Numbered from the stretch's first letter, positions 23,202-31,760 are shown. The stretch is DNA of 64,000 nucleotides from an uncultured bacterium (GCA_900549855.1 URPS01000002.1:22122-86121); one strand, 5' to 3'. The notes: a model not told the origin generated them from the letters alone. A program made the numbers and translations.

Positions 23202-24378
23202 CATTTATCTCCTTCTTAAACTCTAATATAAACTGTTCTAATAAATCTTCTAGAAAGCCCGCTTCCAATTCGTCAGGCTCAAGCGCAATTCTTTTCGTAT
23301 CTATATTTTCGTTTCCGGATAGGTAAGTTATATCAATATTTATTTTAGAAAATCCTGCACTCGTAATTTTAAGCACAGATTGAATTTGACGACTTTTAAT
23401 CCTCAAAATACCATATCCATCACCAATTTCTTGCTCGATTATAACACCGTAAAGCTTATCTGTATATTTTTGCTTTATATGATAAAAAGTTGGAGTAATA
23501 ACCTGTTCAATTTTTTTGTTAAAATTGTGCTTGAATTGTTTAAAATTATTCGTAGGATTTTCGGAACTAATCATACTTTCCGTAAATTTTTCATAATTTA
23601 TAGCTTCATGCAATTTATTGAGTGCTTCATTAATCAACTGTTGCCTGCTTTTAGAAAAAGTTTTTGCAAAACCTGCATAAATTTTTTCCGGAATTTGAGA
23701 AGATATTTTTGCCCAAATTTTTTGAGCACCATCTATATCCGTATCAAACAATAGCAAAAAGTATTTATTCACGGCAAAATTCATAAGAATATCATTTTTT
23801 CTTATGTTGTTTAATATTATTGTTTCAATTTGATTTGGTTTAATCAAAAATTTAGTTTTTTCATTAGGCGAAATTGCTACTAATACAGATGGAGTTGATG
23901 TTTTGTTAATTTTATCCAACTCTCTATCCAAAACATTAGTATAATCTAAAAACACTTCATTATTTGGAGTTATACAATTATTTTTTTCTAATATTTCTCG
24001 ATAACGTAAATTCTTTATTAATAATGACGAAACATTTAAAGCCGACGATAGCCCAACATCAATTTCTTCATCGCTTGTCATTGGTGTAAAATATGACAAT
24101 GCACCTGATTTAAGACATGATAATTTAAAAATTTCATCTTCATTAAAAGAAAATACTATAGCAGGGCTGCCTTTTAACAACTTCAAAAGTTCTAAAGTCT
24201 GTTCTTTTGAACTCTCACTATTAATTATCAAGACAGAAGTCTGTAACAGGTGTAGTTTTTCCGGTATATCTTCAAATTTAAACCTAAATAACTCATCTGA
24301 TTTTCTTAATTTAAGTTTTGGCGCAATAAATTCAAAAAAATCAGAATCATTTGTTATTAAAACAACTCGACCTTGCAT
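23188..24378 (-). CDS. degenerate receiver / GGDEF-like signalling protein
   Basis: A protein of 396 residues. Residues 1-120 follow a receiver-domain pattern (VVLITNDSDFFEFIAPKL, VLIINSES, FSFNEDEIFKLSCLKSGAL) but lack the acidic cluster and clear phospho-acceptor. The middle part has the fold signature of a GGDEF domain (NKYFLLLFDTDIDGAQKIWAKI) without the GGDEF motif, so it probably does not make cyclic di-GMP. The last 100 residues are of unknown type. It sits directly downstream of an HDOD gene, so a regulatory partnership is likely. It may bind rather than make a nucleotide. Assignment rests on pattern, not on active-site residues. Confidence 0.55.
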   Translation of the reverse strand: MQGRVVLITNDSDFFEFIAPKLKLRKSDELFRFKFEDIPEKLHLLQTSVLIINSESSKEQTLELLKLLKGSPAIVFSFNEDEIFKLSCLKSGALSYFTPMTSDEEIDVGLSSALNVSSLLIKNLRYREILEKNNCITPNNEVFLDYTNVLDRELDKINKTSTPSVLVAISPNEKTKFLIKPNQIETIILNNIRKNDILMNFAVNKYFLLLFDTDIDGAQKIWAKISSQIPEKIYAGFAKTFSKSRQQLINEALNKLHEAINYEKFTESMISSENPTNNFKQFKHNFNKKIEQVITPTFYHIKQKYTDKLYGVIIEQEIGDGYGILRIKSRQIQSVLKITSAGFSKINIDITYLSGNENIDTKRIALEPDELEAGFLEDLLEQFILEFKKEINDGTT

Positions 24379-24390
24379 ATTAAAACCTAA

Positions 24391-25188
24391 TTAACTTAAT
24401 TCTGAAATAAGAACCTCTGCTTTTTGAAGAACAGCTTCTCTTAAATCTTCCAAATCTTCAATATCAATACCTAAAGATTTAATGAAATCCTTATCTACAG
24501 AATTAGGATTGAATTCTGTTTGTACAACTTTGTCTATAAGACTTACCAAATTACATGGCACAGGAATTGAAGACAATGATGGAGCGTGGTGATAAGAAAT
24601 AATATTTGCTAACAAAATCGGCAACTGCCATCTTTTTGCCAATAAAGAGCCTGTTTTTACATGGTCAGAATCAAAATATTTCTTTTCTGCATCTAATACA
24701 TCTGCACCATCCTCAATAGCTTTCGCAACTTTTGTATATAATTTTTCATTAGCCATATGTAAAACAATTTTACCTACATCATGAACAAAACCGGCAATAA
24801 AAGCTTCATCCTCATCCATGATTTTTGTTAATTTTGCTAAGTATTCACAACCGGCAGCCACACGCATTGAGTGTTTCCAAAGTTCTTTATCACCTGCGTT
24901 TGACATCATTGGCTTCATTGCAACAGCAACAATAATGTTTTTAACTTTAACCATTCCAAGAAGTGACAGCGCTATATTGATAGAACTGATTTGTTGTGAA
25001 AATCCGTAGTAAGCAGAATTAACCAATGCAAGAATTTTAATCGTCAAAGATTGGTCAAACATTACAATATCGCCAAGTTCTTTCATGCTCGCTGTCGGTT
25101 TCTTCATTATATTCAATGCCTTTACAATTACGCTAGGCATTGCATGTATATCTTTTACACTATTTACTAATTCAACTGTTTTATCCAT
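24391..25188 (-). CDS. HDOD domain signalling protein
   Basis: A protein of 265 residues spanning one HDOD domain: IHAMPSVIVKALNIM, SLTIKILALVNSAYYG, and the HD-like FIAGFVHDVGKIVLH with a downstream ISYHHAP. HDOD proteins are regulatory relatives of HD phosphohydrolases and commonly act with two-component or cyclic di-GMP systems. It lies between ftsX and the degenerate REC/GGDEF gene with gaps of only 12-16 bases, so it is co-transcribed with the division ABC transporter genes. Confidence 0.9.
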   Translation of the reverse strand: MDKTVELVNSVKDIHAMPSVIVKALNIMKKPTASMKELGDIVMFDQSLTIKILALVNSAYYGFSQQISSINIALSLLGMVKVKNIIVAVAMKPMMSNAGDKELWKHSMRVAAGCEYLAKLTKIMDEDEAFIAGFVHDVGKIVLHMANEKLYTKVAKAIEDGADVLDAEKKYFDSDHVKTGSLLAKRWQLPILLANIISYHHAPSLSSIPVPCNLVSLIDKVVQTEFNPNSVDKDFIKSLGIDIEDLEDLREAVLQKAEVLISELS

Positions 25189-25204
25189 TTTAAGTCACCT
25201 TTTT

Positions 25205-26113
25205 CTATACTTGTAAATGTTTTTTTATTGATAAGAAACTGCCAATTGCTCCAAAAGTTGTACCTATCACCAGCAATGTAATTATAACAACATTCTGAGC
25301 ATATGCGGGATTTGGAATCAAGAAAAACTTATGCACATTTATCAACAAACCCTGTATACAATTAAGAGGGAACACCGCAATTATTGAAGATACGAAGCCA
25401 TAAAATGCACCTTGCATAATCAAAGGAGTTTTAATGTACCAATTGCTAACACCCATCAAACGCATAATTTCTATTTCATCTTTACGAGCTTGAATAACCA
25501 GACGTATCGTATTATTAATAATTGTTATCGTTAAAGCTGCTGATATTATGATTACAAACACCATAGTAGTATTTACAACATTAGTTAATACCTGCATCTT
25601 TTTAGCAAGTTCTTTTGCATAACCCATATCCTCCACACCACCAATTGGTTTGATTTGATTGAATACATCTGAGATATTATCAGGCTTATCAACCTTTACA
25701 CGCAACGTATCCGGCAAAGGATTAGAAATATCATGCAAGCCTAATTCTTGTTTCAAACTACTCCAAGATTCTTCTTTTGTTTTCAAAGTTACAGATTTTA
25801 CATGCTTAATCTCTCTGATTCTATCTTTTACAATAGCCGCAGAAGTATTTGGTTTCAAATAAACAGAAATTTCCAATACATTACCAAGTTCATTAGCAAA
25901 AGTTGATAGTGATAATGTAAATCTGAATAAAACTCCGAACAACGTCAATATAGCAGCCATTGTCGTAATTATAACAAGATTGTTAATTCCGGTTCTTTTT
26001 ATATCGTTAACAGCTTCCATGACAATTCTGTAAGCAATTCTTAACTCACATAACCAATCTTTTGGAATATGTTTTTTTACCTGTTTTTTTAATTGCTGTC
26101 TGCTATTGTCCAT
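25205..26113 (-). CDS. ftsX: cell-division ABC transporter permease FtsX
   Basis: A protein of 302 residues with the FtsX layout: a cytoplasmic N-terminus, TM1 (LVIITTMAAILTLFGVLFRF), a periplasmic domain beginning NVLEISVYLKP, then three TM helices (VFVIIISAALTITIINNTI, GFVSSIIAVFPL, VIITLLVIGTTFGAIGSFLSI). EIMRLMGVSNWYIKTPL is the conserved cytoplasmic loop. With FtsE it controls septal peptidoglycan hydrolases. The first codons overlap the end of ftsE by 11 bases. Confidence 0.95.
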   Translation of the reverse strand: MDNSRQQLKKQVKKHIPKDWLCELRIAYRIVMEAVNDIKRTGINNLVIITTMAAILTLFGVLFRFTLSLSTFANELGNVLEISVYLKPNTSAAIVKDRIREIKHVKSVTLKTKEESWSSLKQELGLHDISNPLPDTLRVKVDKPDNISDVFNQIKPIGGVEDMGYAKELAKKMQVLTNVVNTTMVFVIIISAALTITIINNTIRLVIQARKDEIEIMRLMGVSNWYIKTPLIMQGAFYGFVSSIIAVFPLNCIQGLLINVHKFFLIPNPAYAQNVVIITLLVIGTTFGAIGSFLSIKKHLQV

Positions 26114-26780
26114 AAGTACCTGCCTGAATATCTCTAACTATTTCACCTTTTTCAAGGGTCAAAACTCGTTTTCTGAATCTATCAACAAGAGTATAATCGT
26201 GTGTTGACACAATTACTGTAATACCTCTTTGGTTAATTTGCTCCAAAATCTGCATAACTTCTAAAGAGTTTTTAGGGTCCAAGTTTCCGGTAGGTTCATC
26301 TGCAATAAGCAATGGCGGTCCGTTTACAAGCGCTCTTGCTATACTTACACGCTGTTGTTCACCACCGGATAATTCAGTTGGTTTTGCTTTCGCTTTATCC
26401 AGCAAACCTACAACTTTTAAAGCCCCTGTTACACGTGTTCTTATATCTGCAGAACTTATACCAAGTGTTCTAATAACATACGCAATATTATCATATACAC
26501 TTTGATTTTGTAATAATTTATAATCCTGAAACACAATCCCCATACATCTTCTAAGGTTAGGAACTTTTTCAGGAGGTAAATTTGCTATATTAATTCCACC
26601 AATTAAAACAGTTCCGGTAGTTGGTGTTTCTTCCTTATACAACATTTTCATTAATGTTGATTTACCGGCACCAGATGCACCCGTAATAAATACAAATTCA
26701 CCTGATAAAATATCCAGATTTATATTTTTTAGTGCGTAATTATTTTTATATTTTTTTGTAACAGATCTTAATTGTATCAT
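26103..26780 (-). CDS. ftsE: cell-division ATP-binding protein FtsE
   Basis: A protein of 225 residues with Walker A GASGAGKST, signature LSGGEQQRVSIARAL, Walker B LLIADEPTGNLDP and an H-loop STHD. Near-invariant FtsE features are MGIVFQDYKLL and the opening IQLRSVTKKYKNNYALKNI. It powers FtsX at the division site. The start overlaps the end of the transketolase subunit gene by 4 bases, so this metabolic gene and the division genes share one transcript. Confidence 0.96.
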   Translation of the reverse strand: MIQLRSVTKKYKNNYALKNINLDILSGEFVFITGASGAGKSTLMKMLYKEETPTTGTVLIGGINIANLPPEKVPNLRRCMGIVFQDYKLLQNQSVYDNIAYVIRTLGISSADIRTRVTGALKVVGLLDKAKAKPTELSGGEQQRVSIARALVNGPPLLIADEPTGNLDPKNSLEVMQILEQINQRGITVIVSTHDYTLVDRFRKRVLTLEKGEIVRDIQAGTYGQ

Positions 26781-27724
26781 TTTATTAACTCAATTATCCT
26801 ATCAGCAATACTTTCTGCGTCTAAACCATAACATTTTAATAATTCGTTTGGCGTACCGGTTTGTCCGAAGCAATCATTCACCCCTATTCTATGAACCAGT
26901 TTTGGAGCTTTTTCTGATAAACATTCGCAAACGGCAGAACCTAAACCGCCAATTATAGAATGATTTTCTATTGTAAAGACATGTTTTGTTTTGCTTGCTG
27001 ACTCTACTATGGTATCAACATCCAAAGGCTTTATTACAGGAATATTTACAACTTGTACAGACAACCCCTTTTCTTCAAGGGTTTCAGAAGCTTTTAGCAC
27101 TTCTGCCAAAATATCACCTGTAACAAATAATGTAATATCAGTACCTTCTTTTAAGACAACAGCTTTGTTTAAAGAGAATTTATAATCACTGCCGAATACT
27201 GTTGGAACGTTCATTCTTGAAAGACGTATATAAACCGGCCCATCATATTCTGCAGCAAATCTTACAGCTTGACGAGTCTGCTCATAATCACCCGGAACAA
27301 TCACTGTCATATTAGGAAGTCCACGCATAAGTGAAATATCTTCTAAAGCTTGGTGACTGGCACCATCTTCACCAACAGTAATTCCACCGTGAGCGCCTAT
27401 AATTTTTACATTTGATTTTTGGTAACAAACCGAATTTCTAATTTGATCATAAGCTCGTCCTGTTGCAAACACCGCAAATGTTGCAGCAAACGGAATAAAG
27501 CCTTCCAATGACAGCCCTAATGCTGTTGTAATCAAATCTTGTTCAGCAATACCAACATCAAAAAAGCGTTCAGGAAAAGCTTTTGCAAACAAAGATGTTT
27601 GCGTAGAGCCTGATAAATCCGCATCAAGAGCAACTACTCTTGAATTTTTAGCGCCCAAATCTGCGAGTTCTTCACCAAAAGCGCCTCTAATTGATTTTTT
27701 TGTATCATAGTCTATAGTCAACAT
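26777..27724 (-). CDS. transketolase C-terminal subunit
   Basis: A protein of 315 residues matching the pyrimidine-binding plus C-terminal domains of split transketolases: GEELADLGAKNSRVVALDADLSG, FFDVGIAEQDLITTALGL (conserved catalytic Glu), HGGITVGEDGASHQALEDI, and a C-terminal domain with FTIENHSIIGGLGSAV. The thiamine-diphosphate-binding N-terminal subunit is needed for activity and is not next to it: the gene upstream is a 77-aa unknown. A DXP synthase fragment is less likely given the transketolase-like ending. It acts in the non-oxidative pentose phosphate pathway. Confidence 0.88.
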   Translation of the reverse strand: MLTIDYDTKKSIRGAFGEELADLGAKNSRVVALDADLSGSTQTSLFAKAFPERFFDVGIAEQDLITTALGLSLEGFIPFAATFAVFATGRAYDQIRNSVCYQKSNVKIIGAHGGITVGEDGASHQALEDISLMRGLPNMTVIVPGDYEQTRQAVRFAAEYDGPVYIRLSRMNVPTVFGSDYKFSLNKAVVLKEGTDITLFVTGDILAEVLKASETLEEKGLSVQVVNIPVIKPLDVDTIVESASKTKHVFTIENHSIIGGLGSAVCECLSEKAPKLVHRIGVNDCFGQTGTPNELLKCYGLDAESIADRIIELIK

Positions 27725-27775
27725 AATAACCCTCTTAACAGAATTATACCATAAACTATAAAAAACTCATAGAAG

Positions 27776-28009
27776 CTATTTTTTCCAATAATCACAAATT
27801 AATTTTTCTTTAGAAGAAAACATACCTTTAATTTTTTCAACAAAAGCATTTTTTTCAAACTCTTCCAATTCTTTTTTTAGAATTGCTTTTTCTAAAATTA
27901 AAGAATTATATAATTGATTACAAATATCGTTAGACGCTTGGTGTAAATGTAATTTCTTTATTTGTAACTCTTTTTGAAATATTTGTTTTTTAAGCTGATT
28001 TTTATTCAC
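27776..28009 (-). CDS. small hypothetical coiled-coil protein, 77 aa
   Basis: Starts at GTG with AGAGG about 8 bases upstream. The protein is Lys/Leu/Glu-rich and almost certainly helical (QLKKQIFQKELQIKKLHL, LILEKAILKKELEEFEK), with no cysteine pairs and no membrane segment. It may be the first gene of the operon that continues with the transketolase subunit 51 bases on. Function unknown. Confidence 0.55.
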   Translation of the reverse strand: MNKNQLKKQIFQKELQIKKLHLHQASNDICNQLYNSLILEKAILKKELEEFEKNAFVEKIKGMFSSKEKLICDYWKK

Positions 28010-28130
28010 AAAAGACCTCTTGATATAAGAATAAAACTTTCAATAATCTTTTGCAATCAATCTTTTAGAGGAAATTTTCGTGGACTACCAGATTGATATA
28101 CATACCAGCCGTACATAGACATTACTATAG

Positions 28131-28263
28131 TGCCACGTCATTGCGAGAAAATTTAGACTTTGGTTTTATAGTTTTACATAAATCTTCGAAAATTTTCGTG
28201 GCAATCTATAGTTATCATTAAACTGGATTACTTCGTCACTAACGTTCCTCGTAATGACGTAAC
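28131..28263. repeat. MITE-like element copy 1 (about 130 bp)
   Basis: Terminal inverted repeats ACGTCATTGCGAG (28135-28147) and CTCGTAATGACGT (28248-28260) bound a non-coding core containing GAAAATTTTCGTGGCAATCTATA and ending CTGGATTACTTCGTCACTAACGTTC. The same arrangement, with nearly the same core, occurs at 36443-36593. The gene-free region 28010-28398 otherwise holds only a partial duplicate of the core motif (GAAATTTTCGTGG at 28071). Confidence 0.7.
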
Positions 28264-28398
28264 GCTTGATTACAAACTTAGAGTTAAATAATTCAATACT
28301 CACATATTTCAGTTTGAAAATTATCACTATTCCTCAAAGGGCGATGGTAAAAATTTCCCAATATTCTATTTTGCTCTTACACAAACTAGGACATACTC

Positions 28399-28427
28399 TT
28401 GACACTAAAAAAACTTGATGTTAAACT
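28399..28427 (+). promoter_or_regulatory. putative sigma-70 promoter of the 57-aa gene
   Basis: A perfect -35 box TTGACA (28399-28404), a 17-bp spacer and TAAACT (28422-28427, 4 of 6). A short leader runs to the GGAG at 28441 and the ATG at 28451. Confidence 0.55.
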
Positions 28428-28450
28428 TGGTTGTCGCATTGGAGTAGAAA

Positions 28451-28624
28451 ATGGAATTAACCAACGAAGAAATTGTCACAAAGTTATTGACTGCAAACGA
28501 AGTTTTGCGTCTAAAAAAAGGTATGTCTTTTATTACAACTCCTTTGTATGATTTAGGTGATTATTTGAAAAATTATAAACCGGAACCTTCACCTTATGAA
28601 GGTAAGTATGTTTTTATAAGATAA
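28451..28624 (+). CDS. small hypothetical protein, 57 aa
   Basis: The ATG has GGAG 7 bases upstream, a good promoter before it and a bidirectional terminator straight after the stop, so this is very likely a genuine monocistronic gene. The product (MELTNEEIVTKLLTANEVLR...) starts with an amphipathic helix, then GMSFITTPLYDLGDYLKNY and a Pro-rich end. It is soluble, and no family is recognised. Confidence 0.65.
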   Translation: MELTNEEIVTKLLTANEVLRLKKGMSFITTPLYDLGDYLKNYKPEPSPYEGKYVFIR

Positions 28625-28636
28625 ATTTTTGCAATA

Positions 28637-28662
28637 AAAAAGCTCCTTGAAAGGAGCTTTTT
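28637..28662. terminator. bidirectional rho-independent terminator
   Basis: AAAAAGCTCCTT and AAGGAGCTTTTT form a perfect stem between two convergent genes (28451-28624 plus, 28664-29992 minus) and can terminate both. Confidence 0.9.
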
Positions 28663-28663
28663 G

Positions 28664-29992
28664 TTATTTCTTTTTATTTGTTACATCAGGTTCATTGTAC
28701 CCACTGTGATATTTATATTGCATTAAACCATATTTTTCATTGTTATTTTTTTCTTTTTGTAGAGCATATATTTGTATATCTTGTTTGCCATGGAATAAAA
28801 TTTCGCCGTCTACTATATCTATTTGTTTATATTTTACATTTATCTTATGTTCATTTCCTTGTTTATCTTTATAAGCTGTTATAGGAATTGTCCATTTTTC
28901 ACCACTCTTAGTTGGTTCTCCAAGCGTTACATCACGAAAGTCAGGAATATTCGAATCATCTATTATATTCTTTAATTTTGCTTTAAGTTGTTCTGGTGTT
29001 AGATTATTGAGTTCCTCTAATTTTACATTTTCGTATTTTTTGCCAGTTTCAGTGTCCTCATAGAATGATTCTTTAATTGCAATTCTCAAGTCTGAGTCCT
29101 TTATTTGACCAAGTATCTTGCGTAATTTTTCAGGAGTTGTAGTAGTTGCATGTGCTAGTTGAATTGCTTTATTTTTATAAGCTTCTTTTTCAGCATCAGA
29201 TAAATCACTATAATTTGTTTTTAGTAAATCATCTAAACTACCAGCGTTTGCAATTTTTTGAGCATTTTCTTTAGCTTTAGCTTCCTCCGCTTTCTTTGCT
29301 TCAGCATCTTTTTCTGCTTTTGCTGGGGCTACTACATCTTGTTTACCGGTAGTTGAAGTTTTTGGAGCTGCTTTACCATCGTTATCAGCTTTTTTGTCTT
29401 TACCGGCATCTGTACCGTCTTTCAATTCAGGGAATTTATTTTCAAGTGTAGTCATCAAATCATGATAAGCACCTTTGTTCATGTCTTCATAAACATGGTC
29501 TTCTGGGTTTTCATGTGATTTTTTAATTTTGTCGTATAATTTTTTTGCACTCTTTGCATCATTGTCTTTTATTGCGTTATCGACTTGTTTTTTATATGTA
29601 TTATATAAAGCGTTGTCTTTATCATTAACACCATTTGAAGAATTTGAACCACTGTTGTTATTAGTGTTGCCAACACTGCCTGCATTTCCGCCGCCACAGC
29701 CAAAGTTGCCCATGCTGTTAAACCAAGGCATTGTTAGACCGCCCATTCCGAAGCCACCCATTCCGAAGTTGCCGAAACCGAAATTGCCCATACCGCCACC
29801 GAACATACCACCAAATATGCTACCGAAAGCGTTACCTATGCCGGCACCAAAGCCACCCCAGAAACCACCACTGTGTCCGCCACAATTGATGTTGTAAGTG
29901 GTATTAAATACGCTACCATAATTGCTACCACCACAATTATTGTGGAACATTTCGTAATGTTTAAATGCGCTGTGACAATTAATTCGTACCAT
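28664..29992 (-). CDS. hypothetical protein with Cys/His N-terminus and Gly/Phe/Met-rich low-complexity domain
   Basis: About 442 residues from the ATG at 29992, chosen because AGAGG lies 8 bases upstream. Residues 1-40 carry Cys, His and Asn (INCHSAFKHYEMFHNNCGG, YNINCGG). Residues 40-105 are almost pure Gly with Phe, Met and Trp (FGSIFGGMFGGGMGNFGFG). A Ser/Asn linker follows, then a helical stretch, a Lys/Ala/Glu-rich hinge and a C-terminal globular part of about 180 residues (NLTPEQLKAKLKNIIDD, KINVKYKQIDIVDGEILFHG). No signal peptide is evident. The glycine-rich part could drive self-association or phase separation. I do not recognise the family. Confidence 0.7.
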   Translation of the reverse strand: MVRINCHSAFKHYEMFHNNCGGSNYGSVFNTTYNINCGGHSGGFWGGFGAGIGNAFGSIFGGMFGGGMGNFGFGNFGMGGFGMGGLTMPWFNSMGNFGCGGGNAGSVGNTNNNSGSNSSNGVNDKDNALYNTYKKQVDNAIKDNDAKSAKKLYDKIKKSHENPEDHVYEDMNKGAYHDLMTTLENKFPELKDGTDAGKDKKADNDGKAAPKTSTTGKQDVVAPAKAEKDAEAKKAEEAKAKENAQKIANAGSLDDLLKTNYSDLSDAEKEAYKNKAIQLAHATTTTPEKLRKILGQIKDSDLRIAIKESFYEDTETGKKYENVKLEELNNLTPEQLKAKLKNIIDDSNIPDFRDVTLGEPTKSGEKWTIPITAYKDKQGNEHKINVKYKQIDIVDGEILFHGKQDIQIYALQKEKNNNEKYGLMQYKYHSGYNEPDVTNKKK

Positions 29993-30091
29993 AATCATTA
30001 CCTCTTGCTTACTTACATCTGTTATATATATAAAGTATAGATAAAGTATGCAATTTCAGGCTTTAGATATTTTGTTACAAAACTTAATATA

Positions 30092-31510
30092 TCATATTAA
30101 AATTTCTTTTTCATTCTTATATGTCACATATCCTAATGGCGCTGCGGGTGGTTTGCGCAAAAATTTAGCTTTGGTATAAATAATTCCAACTTTTGAAGGC
30201 TGTTTTGCAGAAGAATATTCTCGTGCAAGTTTGCAACACTCAAACAACACTTCTTCTTCTGGCTCAATGCCATTAAACTTAAGCAGCACGTGAGAACCGG
30301 CACACAATCTCGTGTGGAACCAAATGTCTTCGTCTTTTGCAAGTTTAGAAATAATGTAATCGTTTTGTTTATTATTTCTGCCGACAAAAACGTCAAATCC
30401 CTTGATATTTAGTTTTAGCAATTCTGATTTATCTTGTTTTTTCGGTTTAATTTCATCCAATTGTAATTCAGCTTTAATTTCTTCAAAATCTTTTACGCAT
30501 CTGGCTTCTTCTATACTATAAATCAAATTTTCCAAATAATCTTTTTCCATATTTAAACCATTTAGCATTTCAAAAGACTTTTCTTTAGTAGTTTTTGATT
30601 TTGTATAAAGCTTAAAATACCTTTGTGCATTTTCATTAAGCGTTTTTGTTTCATCGAGTTCAATCGTGATATTTTGATTATTAATATAATCAAAAACTTC
30701 AATCTTTTTCTGATAATCTTTTTTCTGGTACAAATTTGCAGTTAAGAGTTCGCCATAAAGCTTATATTTTTCTGTATTATCTCTTTTTTTCAAAAGAACT
30801 GTAATCTTATCTATTGAACCTTTTACCTTCTTTAACTTCGGATTAACAATTGATAGAAGTCTATGGCGCTCGTTTCTTATGTTATCTTCTTCTTGTAAAT
30901 TAGCGTAATAATTATCAATTACACTATTTGCAGGTAAGTTTGTTTGATTAAGTTTAACCAATAGACTTTCAGCAGGCAAATTTGGACTTGTTGGAGGATA
31001 AATATATTTTAATCCGCCTTGAAGTTCTCTGTATCGGCTTTTTTCTGCACCGACATTATGTGCGCAGCCAATAATAATGGAATTTTCTCTATCATATAAG
31101 ATTACATTAGAATGTTTTCCCATAAGTTCAACACACAAACAAAGTGAGCGTTTTTGTGAAAGTTCATCCATTGTTTCGAAATGGAATTCAATAATTCTTT
31201 CATTTTCAATAACAAGTGCATCTGCAATACGACAGCCTTCCAAATATTTTCTTAGCAGCATACAGAACATAGGAGGATGTTTAGGAATCGTAAGGTTTCG
31301 TTTTTCTTCGTTCTCTTTTGACATAAAACATATGTGATATGTCTGTGGAGAAATATTTATGTACAATTTTTTCCCTTCACCATTGTTTCTAAGTGAAAGT
31401 ACAAAATCTCTTCTTGTAGGTTGTTGAATTTTTTGGAGTCTGGCTCCAATTATAAAATCAATATTTTCTTCAAAAAACTGTTTTAATGTTATGCAATCAA
31501 TATTTATCAT
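30092..31510 (-). CDS. rqcH: NFACT-family protein RqcH (Rqc2 homologue)
   Basis: A protein of 472 residues. The NFACT-N domain opens with CITLKQFFEENIDFIIGARLQKIQQP; a long helical coiled-coil middle (KKVKGSIDKITVLLKKRDN) follows; and the NFACT-R domain ends the protein with DEDIWFHTRLCAGSHVLLK and PSKVGIIYTKAKFLRKPP. RqcH binds obstructed 50S subunits with peptidyl-tRNA and adds alanine tails as degradation signals. It is shorter than Firmicutes homologues (about 570), mainly in the helical middle. Bacterial relatives were formerly annotated as fibronectin-binding proteins. The start codon overlaps the stop of the preceding small secreted-protein gene (TAATG). Confidence 0.9.
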   Translation of the reverse strand: MINIDCITLKQFFEENIDFIIGARLQKIQQPTRRDFVLSLRNNGEGKKLYINISPQTYHICFMSKENEEKRNLTIPKHPPMFCMLLRKYLEGCRIADALVIENERIIEFHFETMDELSQKRSLCLCVELMGKHSNVILYDRENSIIIGCAHNVGAEKSRYRELQGGLKYIYPPTSPNLPAESLLVKLNQTNLPANSVIDNYYANLQEEDNIRNERHRLLSIVNPKLKKVKGSIDKITVLLKKRDNTEKYKLYGELLTANLYQKKDYQKKIEVFDYINNQNITIELDETKTLNENAQRYFKLYTKSKTTKEKSFEMLNGLNMEKDYLENLIYSIEEARCVKDFEEIKAELQLDEIKPKKQDKSELLKLNIKGFDVFVGRNNKQNDYIISKLAKDEDIWFHTRLCAGSHVLLKFNGIEPEEEVLFECCKLAREYSSAKQPSKVGIIYTKAKFLRKPPAAPLGYVTYKNEKEILI

Positions 31511-31755
31511 TATCTGTATCCGCCGTATTTATTATTATACTGTGAATTCGGATAACTTGTATACATTTTATTTCTTGTTTGATAATTTGATTGAGCTTGC
31601 CAATAAGGTGTTTGTCGTTGGCGCATTCTAGCTTGATATTGCTGTCTTTGGTAAGTTTGCATTTGCATTGTACGATAAGCCGCAGCATTGATAGACGCAG
31701 CAAACACGTCGGTAGAAAATATTATTAAGGTTATTAGTGTTAAAAATATTTTCAA
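31510..31755 (-). CDS. small secreted Gln/Tyr/Arg-rich protein, 81 aa
   Basis: A clear Sec signal peptide (MKIFLTLITLIIFSTDVFAA) is followed by about 60 residues of low-complexity Gln, Tyr, Arg and Asn (YQRQQYQARMRQRQTPYWQ, SQYNNKYGGYR). It is probably periplasmic or exposed and may bind envelope polymers. The stop codon TAA shares one base with the ATG of rqcH, so the two are translationally coupled, which is odd for a ribosome-quality-control factor. No family recognised. Confidence 0.7.
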   Translation of the reverse strand: MKIFLTLITLIIFSTDVFAASINAAAYRTMQMQTYQRQQYQARMRQRQTPYWQAQSNYQTRNKMYTSYPNSQYNNKYGGYR

Positions 31756-31760
31756 AATTT

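Noticed and set aside
28010..28398. Riboswitch or structured leader ahead of the 57-aa gene
   Set aside because: The complex folding potential comes from the MITE-like repeat; the promoter at 28399 lies downstream of it, so the repeat is not in the transcript.
29529..29897. 122-aa plus-strand frame rich in Pro/Leu
   Set aside because: It is the antisense of the Gly-rich coding region; the composition simply mirrors the repeat codons.
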